Both the position numbers and the translations under genes were made by a program. DNA of 12,332 nt from Ichthyophonus hoferi. Taxonomy: Eukaryota; Opisthokonta; Ichthyosporea; Ichthyophonida; Ichthyophonidae. The stretch lies in assembly GCA_002751075.1 (NCBI GenBank), contig NAOQ01000388.1, positions 16,248-28,579 on the forward strand, written 5' to 3'. Positions 8,201-12,332 of this stretch are shown here, one piece after another. Numbering within the stretch: the first letter of the stretch is position 1; every line of letters starts with the position of its first letter. The notes under the pieces are model-generated. The model was not told the DNA's origin. It saw nothing but the letters and a program-made list of their open reading frames with translations, and searched no databases.

Positions 8201-11200
8201 CCCATACGAGAGGAGATTTCAACTGGCATAGAGCTCAAACAGGTTATGAAAAAGTCTTTAGACACCCCCACCCGGAATGAAATTCGGCAGGGGGTTACCT
8301 TACGTCAGACTCACAAGAAACTTGAAACACCCATACGAGAGGAGATTTCAACTGGCATAGAGCTCAAACAGGTTATAAAAAAGTCTTTAGACACCCCCAC
8401 CCGGAATGAAATTCGGCAGGGGGTTGCCTTACGTCAAACTGTTAAGAAACTTGAGACTCCTATACGTGAACAAATAAAAGATGGGGTCGAATTACAGCAG
8501 GTAATGAAAAAATCGCTGAATACACCTGTTCGCAACCAAATTCGACAAGGATTCATACTTCAGACTGTTATGAAAAAGTCTTTGGACACCCCTGCTCGCA
8601 ATGAAATTCAGCAGGGGGTTACTTTACGCCGAACTCGTAGGCAGCTTGAAACTCCGATACGTAAACAAATTGAGAGTGGTGTAGAACTGAACCACTTGAT
8701 GAAAAAGTCATTGGAAACCCCGGTTCGCGATGAAATTCTGAAGGGGGTTTCTTTGCGTCAGATCCATAAGAAAATGGAGATACCCGAAGACAAACCAACT
8801 AAAGGTGAAATAAAACTAGAAGACAATACAGAACCCAAAGCCATTGAAGCAGTGCCTATAGAAACAGAAATAGCTGTCAAAAATAACACCCCTAGACGTG
8901 GCAGGAGCCAGATAGTAGAAAAAATTGTAGGTATCCTACAATAGAATTTCCCTGATTTCTATTATCTTTACACTTGTGGTTGGTCTTATTTATCTTTTCA
9001 TTAACATGTGAATGTTCTGTCTATGATACCTACCAACTTTTTACACCAACTTTTTGTTATTGTTGTTGTTGCGGTTGCTGCTGCTGTTGTTGTTGTTGTT
9101 ATACACCGAATATACATATACACATCAGCTGACTTGTATTCTTTTCCACAAATACAAACATTGCCGGGGAATAGTGCTCAATGACCCAATAACTTGCTTC
9201 TACTTACCTCTACGTATGAGTGTGAGTGAATTGAGGGTTACTAACAACCACTATTCTCACTTTCTTTCTCTCTATATATAAATTCTCGCTGCTTCTGTCC
9301 CCTGCATTCCACCTACTTTCTTATCTCCAATGCTCTTACCTATTTATTTTTCTATATGTATTTTACACAGATTGATTCTACGGAAGTCAACAACACTACT
9401 GACATACCTGGTGAAGAGAAAGAAACTGAGCACACTACTGTAACTACACCTAAGAGAGGAAGAAGTCGCCGGGTTAAGAGGGATGAGGATGAGGTGCTTA
9501 TAGAGCCTCAGCAAGAAGGTCAACCAGAAGAGGTTGTTGTGGTAGAGGAGGAGAAGGAGGAGAATATACTTGGCGTCATACATCGCAGATGTGTTGATAC
9601 GTATGTACCTTTTCTCACGATATAAATACGACCATTTATTTTGGTATTATTTTATTATTTATATTTCTCTTTAATATTCTTTATCTGGAGGAGTATTTCT
9701 ATTTCTTTTTTTATTTCCCTTCCCACCTCTGCCTTTGTTGTTGTTGTTGTTCTTATGATCTAGTTTTGTTTTTTTGCATACATCACCATTACAATATCTA
9801 GGAAATCAATCAATCAGCCGTAGTTTATGACGATTACAAACTATACAGACATAAGTAATGAATACAGTAGGTTATATTTGTTATTTGTTGTGATGATAAG
9901 CCAAAAGATTACTATTAATGTTAGTAATAATAGGAATTGCACTGGGTCGAGATGTAAATGTAGATGTGCTGGAGTCAGCCTAATGTTTAGTTCCTAATGT
10001 TTAGTTATCTTTTGTTATACTTATCGTTTTCATATACACACGCTTACATTGTTTATATTTATATCTTAATACATATTCATAGTGGTATATTCGCCCATCA
10101 TAAGCCACCTTTAATACTGGAGCAGGGGCACTTCCCTTATATATATTAATATTTCTTTAATAATTAATTTAAATATATCCTTATATTTCTATTGGCTTAT
10201 TATATTTATATTACGCTACAAAGACCACCAAACCCCCACACATTAACATTTCTTTGGTAATTTATTTAAATTTATATCTACAATCTTACTGGTCTATATA
10301 TGTGCATAGGGGTATTTCCACTAAGAAAAAAACTATTAAAGAGAACAAAAAAAAGCCCAAAGCGCGTGCTAGTCGTACTGGCAAGACTTCTAATATTGTA
10401 AATAAGGGTTCGACCTCCGTGTAAGTTATATGTTATATGTTATATGTTATGTTTTTTACCCCTTCTTCTTCCCTCTCTCTCCCTCATTCTCATGCTTCAC
10501 TACCTAATCCTAGAAACACCCAAGCGGTCTTATTAGTTATGTATATATATATATATATATATATATTTGTGACTCAACTGCGTGAGAGAGAGAGAGAGAG
10601 AGAAAGTACCTGACAGAGGCCTACTCACAGCAATGCTACCCCTCCTATTTTTCTATGTATGTATGCATGTATTACACTACATAGTAGTGGAATATTAACG
10701 ACTATGTTTTTTTCAGTGAGCCGATTGCAGTGGAGGTTGTCCCTGATGCTGAAGCCAAAAAGGTTGGTCGTAAGTGCAAAACTACCAGAGTCTCAAACAC
10801 TGTTCTCCACACCGTTTCTAGGTATGTCAAAAACATGTTTTGGTTTGTAGCTACTTGCTTATCACCCTGCCTACCAGTGTCTCAATTTTTTTCTGTCTTT
10901 GTCTGTAGGTTTAATTTGGTCTTTAAAGTTTGCAAAATATACGTATGTATAAGAGCTTTATATTGTTAATTATAGTTTAGGCTGGGCTTGGAACGATTGG
11001 CTCGACTCACGTAAGCTAGAATTTAATTATAGATTACGTCAAGTCCTGACTGAGCAATTGGTGGGATATAATAGGGTAATTGAGAGTAGTATTCACCTAC
11101 TAGAGAGAGAGGTAATCAGATAGTTAGGGATTATAGTGTGTTGTGAGGTCAGAGTTAAGCGAGTATAGTGATTGTGCTAGGAGTGCTAATGCGGTAATGC

Positions 11201-11318
11201 CATCATAGTATTTAAGGTCTCCCCATAGGAAGCATAGGCCATGGAGGGTTATTAAGCCAAGTATATATATTAATATAGGGTGCATAGCTAGATGAACCGA
11301 GGAGAGAGATTGGTTGTA

Positions 11319-11368
<50 letters not shown>

Positions 11369-12332
11369 GCCGTAAGATACTTTTCTTCAATAGAGTATAT
11401 TAAACTACTAAGCAAATAAATGTTTCTTTACTTGAACCTATCCCTTTTTCTTATATGTACATGCACACAGCAGTGAGTCTACCATCACCTCTGATGACAA
11501 GGAGGCATCATTTGATCAATCATTTGATCGGCCTATGGCAATAGAGATTGTCAATGAGCCCATGATTACCAATAAGATGTCCACTCGCGGACGCAAACAT
11601 GACAAGGTCAGCACCATACCAACCAACCCTGGCAAGGAAATATTAATTACAAAGACAAAAACCCAAGGGTTGCAACTCGGTTATGAAGTCTTTCAGCAAA
11701 AAAAACAACGCAGGGCACACAAAAAACATTCAACAGACACCACCCCAATTTCAACCACCGTACCTGCAGTAATTAATACATCCATAGATGAGCCTAGCCT
11801 GGTTATCACGGAGAAAGAGAATGGTGCTACGTCTACTAGAGCAATGAAAAACATTTTAAATCATAGTGCAGAGGAAGTTATAGGGGTTGAATCTGCTCCC
11901 TCTAGGCAAAGCAATCGCATACGTCATATCGAACCACAAGAGATATTGTCAGATGATATTGATGGTATTACAGAAGGTATTGCAGCCGATTCCATGCTTG
12001 TTTTAAGGGACGTTAAATCGATTGTGACTAAATCCGAATCCGAGAGCTCTGGGGATCAGCACAATAAAACAAAAACTAACAACACGGAAATTGTAGAAGC
12101 TATTAAGGAAGAGTCCGAGCCTGTTGTTACTGTAAAGCCACCCGTCAAATGCAGGGCTCGTCGCCGTGCGTCAGCTGCTAAACAACCCATGTCTATGTCC
12201 ATCATAGAAGCTCCAGCTCTAGTACAAGTGCAACCTTTGAAAGAAAATGATAAAGACTCTAGCTCTACCCTTAAGAAGTTTAGACGAGGATGTTTAAAAG
12301 TGGTAGGAGAGATAAAGGCTGGAGATGACTGA
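759..12332 (+). CDS. MKI67: Ki-67-like protein, 17-exon gene (whole coding span)
   Basis: The spliced product is predicted at 1445 residues. Ki-67 coats mitotic chromosomes, organises the perichromosomal layer and recruits PP1 phosphatase. Seen here: FHA domain at residues 5-98; S/T-P linker 99-224; PP1 motif RVMF at 230-233 followed by LPPNTPLKRGE; acidic region about 300-460; NLS-like KRRK near residue 630; about 13 tandem TPxR units at 674-975; basic RGR-containing tail 976-1445. Human Ki-67 is over 3000 residues, so this one is much shorter. The start is the first ATG after an in-frame stop at 678 and has A at -3. All exon phases agree and the frame ends at TGA in the last codon of the window. 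The family call rests on FHA plus the PP1 block together. NIPP1 also has an FHA and an RVxF motif but lacks LPPNTPLKRGE. Individual small exons are less certain than the whole. Confidence 0.88.
1121..1202 (+). CDS. MKI67: Exon 2: FHA domain, centre
   Basis: Encodes residues 30-57, including ENTIRVQCPEAKDRHCQLAT. This aligns with the Ki-67 FHA segment IRIQLPVVSKQHCKIE, keeping the isoleucine-arginine start and the HC pair. The acceptor is cacacag|G and the donor AAG|gtaata. Phases are 2 in and 0 out. The histidine of the FHA SxxH motif is kept (His47), but the serine position is lysine. Confidence 0.88.
1203..1725 (+). other. Intron 2
   Basis: GT-AG intron of 523 bases. It holds AT-rich sequence and one G-rich patch near 1603-1650. 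It opens an incidental frame at 1525-1713 that has no coding character. No other feature was seen. Confidence 0.75.
1726..1848 (+). CDS. MKI67: Exon 3: FHA domain, C-terminal half
   Basis: Encodes residues 58-98, from VWLENLDSRGETILNGKTM to LRLKDGDVFGIGQREFRFE. It carries the conserved Asn-Gly (72-73), the hydrophobic-K-x-GD turn and the closing FRFE. These match VNGSVI, RLKHGDVITI and RSFRYE of human Ki-67. The acceptor is tacag|GTA. The donor is GAG|gcaagc, a GC-type donor with otherwise perfect flanks. Reading on instead meets a TGA 36 bases downstream. Confidence 0.88.
1849..1960 (+). other. GC-AG intron 3
   Basis: The intron starts gcaagc after GAG and ends tttatcag. GC-AG introns are a rare but known class, normally with a strong AG|GCAAGT-like donor as seen here. 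No GT donor close to the end of the FHA domain fits as well. The nearest is TTA|gtagtt, about 30 bases downstream. Confidence 0.6.
1961..1981 (+). CDS. MKI67: Exon 4: 21-base microexon
   Basis: Encodes residues 99-105, DRSMGLQ, with phase 0 at both ends. The acceptor is tttatcag and the donor CAG|gtgtgt. Joined to exon 3 it gives FRFE-DRSMGLQ, which resembles FRYENESLQ at the same place in human Ki-67. Because it is in frame at both ends, skipping it would leave the rest of the protein intact, so it may be an optional exon. Its small size makes the call tentative. Confidence 0.55.
1982..2400 (+). other. Intron 4
   Basis: GT-AG intron of 419 bases. It contains an uninterrupted TA run at 2250-2279 followed by a TGT-rich run at 2299-2318. 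No gene was seen. A small minus-strand frame across it is made of repeat sequence. Confidence 0.6.
2250..2318. repeat. TA microsatellite and adjoining TTG-rich run
   Basis: About 15 TA units (2250-2279), a short imperfect continuation, then TTG/TGT triplets to about 2318. Such tracts are unstable in length and lie entirely within intron 4. Confidence 0.9.
2401..2479 (+). CDS. MKI67: Exon 5: S/T-P linker
   Basis: Encodes residues 106-131, phase 0 in and 1 out, including NYTPVKKTMSSVST. TPVK is a CDK-type site. The acceptor is ctacag|GCA and the donor ACAG|gtgaga. A second AG at 2427-2428 would also give an open frame, but it needs phase 1 from the previous exon. The 2400 acceptor is preferred because phase 0 matches both exon 3 and exon 4. 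Confidence 0.65.
2568..2589. repeat. TA microsatellite
   Basis: A run of about 11 TA units inside intron 5. Confidence 0.85.
2925..2957. repeat. Imperfect ACGT/ACAT/GCAT tetranucleotide repeat
   Basis: Successive four-base units alternate between ACGT, ACAT and GCAT, a degenerate purine-pyrimidine alternating tract in intron 5. Confidence 0.6.
3030..3157 (+). CDS. MKI67: Exon 6: S/T-P linker
   Basis: Encodes residues 132-174, phase 1 in and 0 out. The frame is open throughout and includes ERTPTTTQTRISQ, SIFKSPLTF and KLPPAAK. The acceptor is tacacag|AG and the donor CCAAG|gtcagt. Inside it, a pyrimidine stretch ending tttcag at 3135 mimics an acceptor for a 22-base exon. The full 128-base exon is preferred because it keeps frame with both neighbours and has the same S/T/P/K composition as the rest of the protein. 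Confidence 0.65.
3158..3614 (+). other. Intron 6
   Basis: GT-AG intron of 457 bases ending in a strong pyrimidine tract (cacctttttcactacag). It contains a TA run at 3379-3400. No coding signal was found. Confidence 0.65.
3379..3400. repeat. TA microsatellite
   Basis: About 11 uninterrupted TA units in intron 6. Confidence 0.85.
3615..3648 (+). CDS. MKI67: Exon 7: 34-base small exon
   Basis: Encodes residues 175-185, EILDEMSYMHR, plus one base. Both splice sites are strong: ttttcactacag and G|gtatgt. Phase 0 in and 1 out fits exon 6 and exon 8 exactly. The sequence has no recognised domain. Confidence 0.65.
3649..4010 (+). other. Intron 7
   Basis: GT-AG intron of 362 bases. A 26-base stretch at 3860-3885 is bounded by exon-like AG and GT signals but breaks the reading frame (see rejected items). 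Nothing else was seen. Confidence 0.6.
4011..4061 (+). CDS. MKI67: Exon 8: S/T-P linker
   Basis: Encodes residues 186-202, GNTTPTKAPKNMVTPIR, phase 1 in and 1 out. It has two CDK-type sites, TPTK and TPIR. TPIR is the same tetrapeptide that recurs in the exon 13 repeats. The acceptor is cgtgcag and the donor AGAG|gtacat. Confidence 0.75.
4581..4599. repeat. TA microsatellite
   Basis: About nine TA units in intron 8. Confidence 0.8.
4716..4722 (+). promoter_or_regulatory. TACTAAC branch-point sequence
   Basis: Perfect match to the U2-complementary branch consensus, 20 bases upstream of the acceptor AG at 4742-4743. It supports the choice of exon 9 start over the alternative AG at 4752. Confidence 0.6.
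4744..4808 (+). CDS. MKI67: Exon 9: serine/glycine-rich basic linker
   Basis: Encodes residues 203-224, including DRDSVASLGRSGSCLKTG, phase 1 in and 0 out. The start is chosen by phase and by the TACTAAC branch point. Starting at the next AG instead would either hit a stop or need a phase the previous exon cannot supply. The donor is AAAG|gtgacc. It directly precedes the PP1-binding exon. Confidence 0.65.
4903..4950. repeat. TATCTC hexanucleotide repeat
   Basis: Pyrimidine-rich TATCTC units, perfect in the centre and degenerate at both ends, inside intron 9. Confidence 0.8.
5029..5078. repeat. AGTAT/AGTAC pentanucleotide repeat
   Basis: About ten five-base units. Three AGTAC units sit between blocks of AGTAT, suggesting a variant that spread within the array. 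It lies in intron 9. Confidence 0.85.
5143..5277 (+). CDS. MKI67: Exon 10: PP1-binding (KiR-SLiM) domain
   Basis: Encodes residues 225-269, phase 0 to 0. It contains RRVMFG (RVxF motif, residues 230-233) and then PPLSPEEFYKHLPPNTPLKRGE, read in two pieces: PPLSPEEFYKH and LPPNTPLKRGE. Human Ki-67 has RVSFGGHLRPELFDEN followed by LPPNTPLKRGE, and Repo-Man has RVTFGEDLSPEVFDES followed by LPANTPL. In those proteins the block docks PP1 gamma through the RVxF and KiR-SLiM contacts. This is the strongest family signature in the window. The acceptor is gatttcag. The in-frame TGA at 5125 rules out the earlier AG. The donor is AAG|gtcggt. Confidence 0.92.
5399..5519. repeat. Three degenerate tandem units of about 41 bases
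   Basis: Each unit opens with ATCTGtC or ATCTGaC, runs through an AT-rich stretch with TTTcCCG or TTTGCG, and closes near GATC(C/T)..AAT. The approximate unit starts are 5400, 5442 and 5483. It looks like a decayed minisatellite or the remnant of a repeat-bearing element. The family is not recognised. Confidence 0.55.
5668..5731. repeat. Poly-pyrimidine (T/C) tract
   Basis: About 64 bases of T with interspersed C. It is a pure pyrimidine strand in intron 10, far longer than a normal splice tract and about 170 bases before the chosen acceptor. Confidence 0.9.
5901..6480 (+). CDS. MKI67: Exon 11: end of PP1 domain and acidic region
   Basis: Encodes residues 270-462, phase 0 in and 1 out. The first residues, SIITRFRQPFPPP after RRSPK, resemble VLKKIIKEQPQP after HTPP in human Ki-67, which supports this start. 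An alternative acceptor at 5993 is also in frame and would remove the hydrophobic HVLILLSKNVLIT part. The rest is strongly acidic: QEQEQEHVQIERVQ, DDTFDDAFDDEDN, VEEMKKEELLLAEKRIQ, then a Gly/Glu/Arg tract encoded by a GA microsatellite. It is probably disordered with short helices. The donor is AATG|gtttgt. Confidence 0.75.
6314..6366. repeat. MKI67: Coding GA-type microsatellite
   Basis: Purine-only GAGGGA/GAGA/GAAGGA units inside exon 11, translated as alternating Glu-Gly and Glu-Arg. Length changes in multiples of three would alter the acidic tract without breaking the frame. Confidence 0.85.
6481..6812 (+). other. Intron 11
   Basis: GT-AG intron of 332 bases ending cccttacacag. It contains an exon-like segment at 6629-6669 that does not keep the frame (see rejected items). 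Confidence 0.7.
6813..6976 (+). CDS. MKI67: Exon 12: Ki-67-repeat-like motif
   Basis: Encodes residues 463-517, phase 1 in and 0 out. It contains ILPMKETATLAETIQTTDQN and DTPRPQD, and ends with VDIENMTEILHRPTI. The end resembles LEDLAGFKELFQTP and EDLSGIAEMFKTP of vertebrate Ki-67, spaced the same way: acidic, hydrophobic, E-[IL]-[LF], two residues, then [PT]. The acceptor is ttacacag and the donor ATA|gtatgc. Confidence 0.75.
6977..7444 (+). other. Intron 12
   Basis: GT-AG intron of 468 bases, T/C-rich in its first third. Its acceptor is gcacacatag. Small frames on both strands have no coding character. No other feature was seen. Confidence 0.7.
7445..8926 (+). CDS. MKI67: Exon 13: NLS clusters and TPxR repeat array
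   Basis: Encodes residues 518-1011, phase 0 to 0. It is an unbroken 494-codon frame. The first third is Thr/Ser/Glu-rich and has basic clusters LKRKAE and IKRRKVE (about residue 630), good nuclear localisation candidates. Residues 674-975 are tandem 21/22-residue units of the form KKSLDTPTRNEIRQGVTLR and KKLETPIREEISTGIELK. The exon closes with NNTPRRGRSQIVEKI. The donor is ATT|gtaggt. A GT four bases further on gives an immediate stop when joined to exon 14. The first in-frame codon that could be mistaken for a start, a GTG at 7460, is simply internal. Confidence 0.9.
7913..8820 (+). repeat. MKI67: Tandem TPxR repeat array, about 13 units
   Basis: Two alternating unit types, 21 residues (KKLETPIREEISTGIELK...) and 22 residues (KKSLDTPTRNEIRQGVTLR...). 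Threonine codons of TPxR lie at 8018, 8135, 8198, 8264, 8327, 8393, 8456, 8522, 8588, 8651 and 8717. Spacing is 63 or 66 bases except for the first gap. A first unit (NPIGEEV) and a last one (IPEDKPT) have lost the TP. T-P-x-R is a full CDK consensus. The unit is not the 120-residue type found in vertebrate Ki-67. Confidence 0.92.
8161..8418 (+). repeat. MKI67: Near-identical 129-bp tandem duplication
   Basis: 8161-8289 and 8290-8418 differ at only two bases, ctcGc/ctcAc and ttatGaa/ttatAaa. Each copy is one 21-residue plus one 22-residue unit. The flanking units are much more diverged, so this is the youngest expansion of the array. Confidence 0.93.
8927..9370 (+). other. Intron 13
   Basis: GT-AG intron of 444 bases with a TTG/CTG triplet run at about 9055-9101 and a T-rich end before ttttacacag. 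No coding signal was found. Confidence 0.75.
9055..9101. repeat. TTG/CTG triplet repeat
   Basis: TTG units interrupted by GCGGTTGCTGCTGC, in intron 13. The leucine-rich frame read across it is an artefact of the repeat. Confidence 0.85.
9371..9600 (+). CDS. MKI67: Exon 14: basic RGRS motif and acidic stretch
   Basis: Encodes residues 1012-1087 plus two bases, phase 0 in and 2 out. TTPKRGRSRRVKRDEDE holds a CDK-type site (TPKR) joined to an AT-hook-like RGR core. It echoes NTPRRGRSQIVEKI at the end of exon 13. After it come EPQQEGQPEEVVVVEEEKEE and HRRCVDT. The donor GATAC|gtatgt is strong. Confidence 0.82.
9601..10309 (+). other. Intron 14
   Basis: The longest intron, 709 bases, GT-AG, ending tgtgcatag. 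It contains a TTG run (9734-9751) and a diverged duplicated block (10146-10204 and 10243-10300). No additional exon keeps the frame convincingly. Confidence 0.65.
10146..10300. repeat. Diverged duplicated block before exon 15
   Basis: TTAATATTTCTTTAATAATT at 10146 and TTAACATTTCTTTGGTAATT at 10243 start two roughly 58-base segments. They stay alignable through ATTTAAAT, an ATATC step, CTTAC or CTAT, and TGG. The offset is about 97 bases. The second copy runs into the acceptor of exon 15. Confidence 0.6.
10310..10420 (+). CDS. MKI67: Exon 15: lysine-rich basic segment
   Basis: Encodes residues 1088-1124 plus two bases, phase 2 to 2. STKKKTIKENKKKPKARASR is strongly basic, resembling NLS or DNA-contacting tails, and is followed by TGKTSNIVNKGSTS. 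The acceptor is gcatag|G and the donor GT|gtaagt. With 111 bases and matching phases, skipping it would keep the frame. Confidence 0.78.
10421..10716 (+). other. Intron 15
   Basis: GT-AG intron of 296 bases. It opens with four TTATATG-type units (about 10425-10453), has a TA run at 10541-10566 and a GA run at 10583-10604, and ends gtttttttcag. Confidence 0.8.
10541..10604. repeat. TA and GA microsatellites
   Basis: About 13 TA units (10541-10566) and, 17 bases on, about 10 GA units (10583-10604), both in intron 15. Confidence 0.88.
10717..10821 (+). CDS. MKI67: Exon 16: C-terminal EPxAxE module
   Basis: Encodes residues 1125-1159 plus two bases, phase 2 to 2, 105 bases. EPIAVEVVPDAEAKKVGRK and TTRVSNTVLHTVS resemble RPMAIEIV..RGRKHDKVST in exon 17 and EPKAIEAVP..RRGRSQIVE in exon 13. 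Acceptor tttttttcag and donor TCTAG|gtatgt are both strong. Confidence 0.82.
10822..11473 (+). other. Intron 16
   Basis: GT-AG intron of 652 bases. A well-formed exon-like segment lies at 10909-10942 but would bring in a stop (see findings). A compound TA/CA repeat lies at 11319-11368. The short minus-strand frames here contain repeat-derived Tyr-Ile and Val-Cys runs and are not genes. Confidence 0.7.
11319..11368. repeat. Compound TA-CA-TA microsatellite
   Basis: A TA run, about ten CA units, then a TA run again: 50 bases of strict purine-pyrimidine alternation, a class known to adopt Z-DNA or cruciform forms. Confidence 0.9.
11474..12332 (+). CDS. MKI67: Exon 17: terminal exon, basic tail and stop
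   Basis: Encodes residues 1160-1445 and TGA at 12330-12332. It opens ESTITSDDKEASFDQSFDRP and contains PMAIEIVNEP, MSTRGRKHDKVST, QQKKQRRAHKKH (NLS-like), RQSNRIRHIEPQE, KCRARRRASAAK and, near the end, LKKFRRGCLKVVGE. Vertebrate Ki-67 ends in a Leu/Arg-rich chromatin-binding tail. The arginine clusters here would suit that job, but the sequences do not align clearly. The acceptor is a tandem one, cacagcag. The 3' UTR and polyadenylation site lie beyond the window. Confidence 0.88.

Noticed and set aside
8927-8944. Continuation of exon 13 past 8926 to the TAG at 8942
   Set aside because: It would end the protein as IVGILQ before the exon 14-17 tail. The ATT|gtaggt donor and the in-phase RGRS and EPxAxE exons downstream argue for splicing.
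1-12332. Search for transposons, viral fossils, tRNA or rRNA genes and CRISPR arrays on both strands
   Set aside because: No reverse transcriptase, transposase, capsid or integrase-like frame, no terminal repeats and no cloverleaf or regularly spaced palindromic array was seen. The only repeats are microsatellites, short intronic duplications and the in-gene arrays.

Overview
The window looks like animal (metazoan) nuclear DNA, probably from an invertebrate. It holds one split gene on the + strand. The introns are AT-rich, full of microsatellites and bounded by ordinary GT-AG signals. The coding exons are short at the 5' end and long towards the 3' end. The exact phylum cannot be read from the sequence.

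The gene is a divergent homologue of the proliferation and mitotic-chromosome protein Ki-67 (MKI67). Seventeen exons were joined by hand so that every splice site is GT-AG (one is GC-AG) and every codon phase agrees: 759-847, 1121-1202, 1726-1848, 1961-1981, 2401-2479, 3030-3157, 3615-3648, 4011-4061, 4744-4808, 5143-5277, 5901-6480, 6813-6976, 7445-8926, 9371-9600, 10310-10420, 10717-10821 and 11474-12332. The exons sum to 4338 nt, or 1445 codons plus a TGA that is exactly the last three bases of the window. Two landmarks identify it. The first is an N-terminal FHA domain spread over exons 1-3 (residues about 5-98). The second is a PP1-binding block in exon 10 with RVMFG followed by LPPNTPLKRGE, the signature shared by Ki-67 and Repo-Man (CDCA2). 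Repo-Man has no FHA domain, so Ki-67 or a Ki-67/Repo-Man ancestor is the better fit.

Layout: 1-758 is promoter and 5' UTR, with a textbook cell-cycle arrangement (several CCAAT boxes, then GGCGC, four bases, TTCAAA, i.e. a CDE/CHR pair) and a downstream TATA-like box. 759-5277 encodes the FHA domain, an S/T-P-rich linker and the PP1 site. 5901-6976 encodes a very acidic, partly microsatellite-encoded region ending in a motif resembling the vertebrate Ki-67 repeat. 7445-8926 is one large exon with two basic NLS-like clusters and about 13 tandem 21/22-residue units, 11 of them carrying T-P-x-R (full CDK consensus). 9371-12332 encodes a basic tail with RGR motifs and a second, degenerate repeat family. 

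Read as a whole, the protein combines an N-terminal phosphopeptide-type domain, a phosphatase docking site, a long array of CDK-type sites and a basic, probably chromatin-contacting tail. The clearest departures from vertebrate Ki-67 are the repeat type, the lack of a phosphorylatable residue inside the PP1 RVxF motif, and the lack of the canonical FHA serine. No second gene, RNA gene, transposon, viral fossil or CRISPR array was found.
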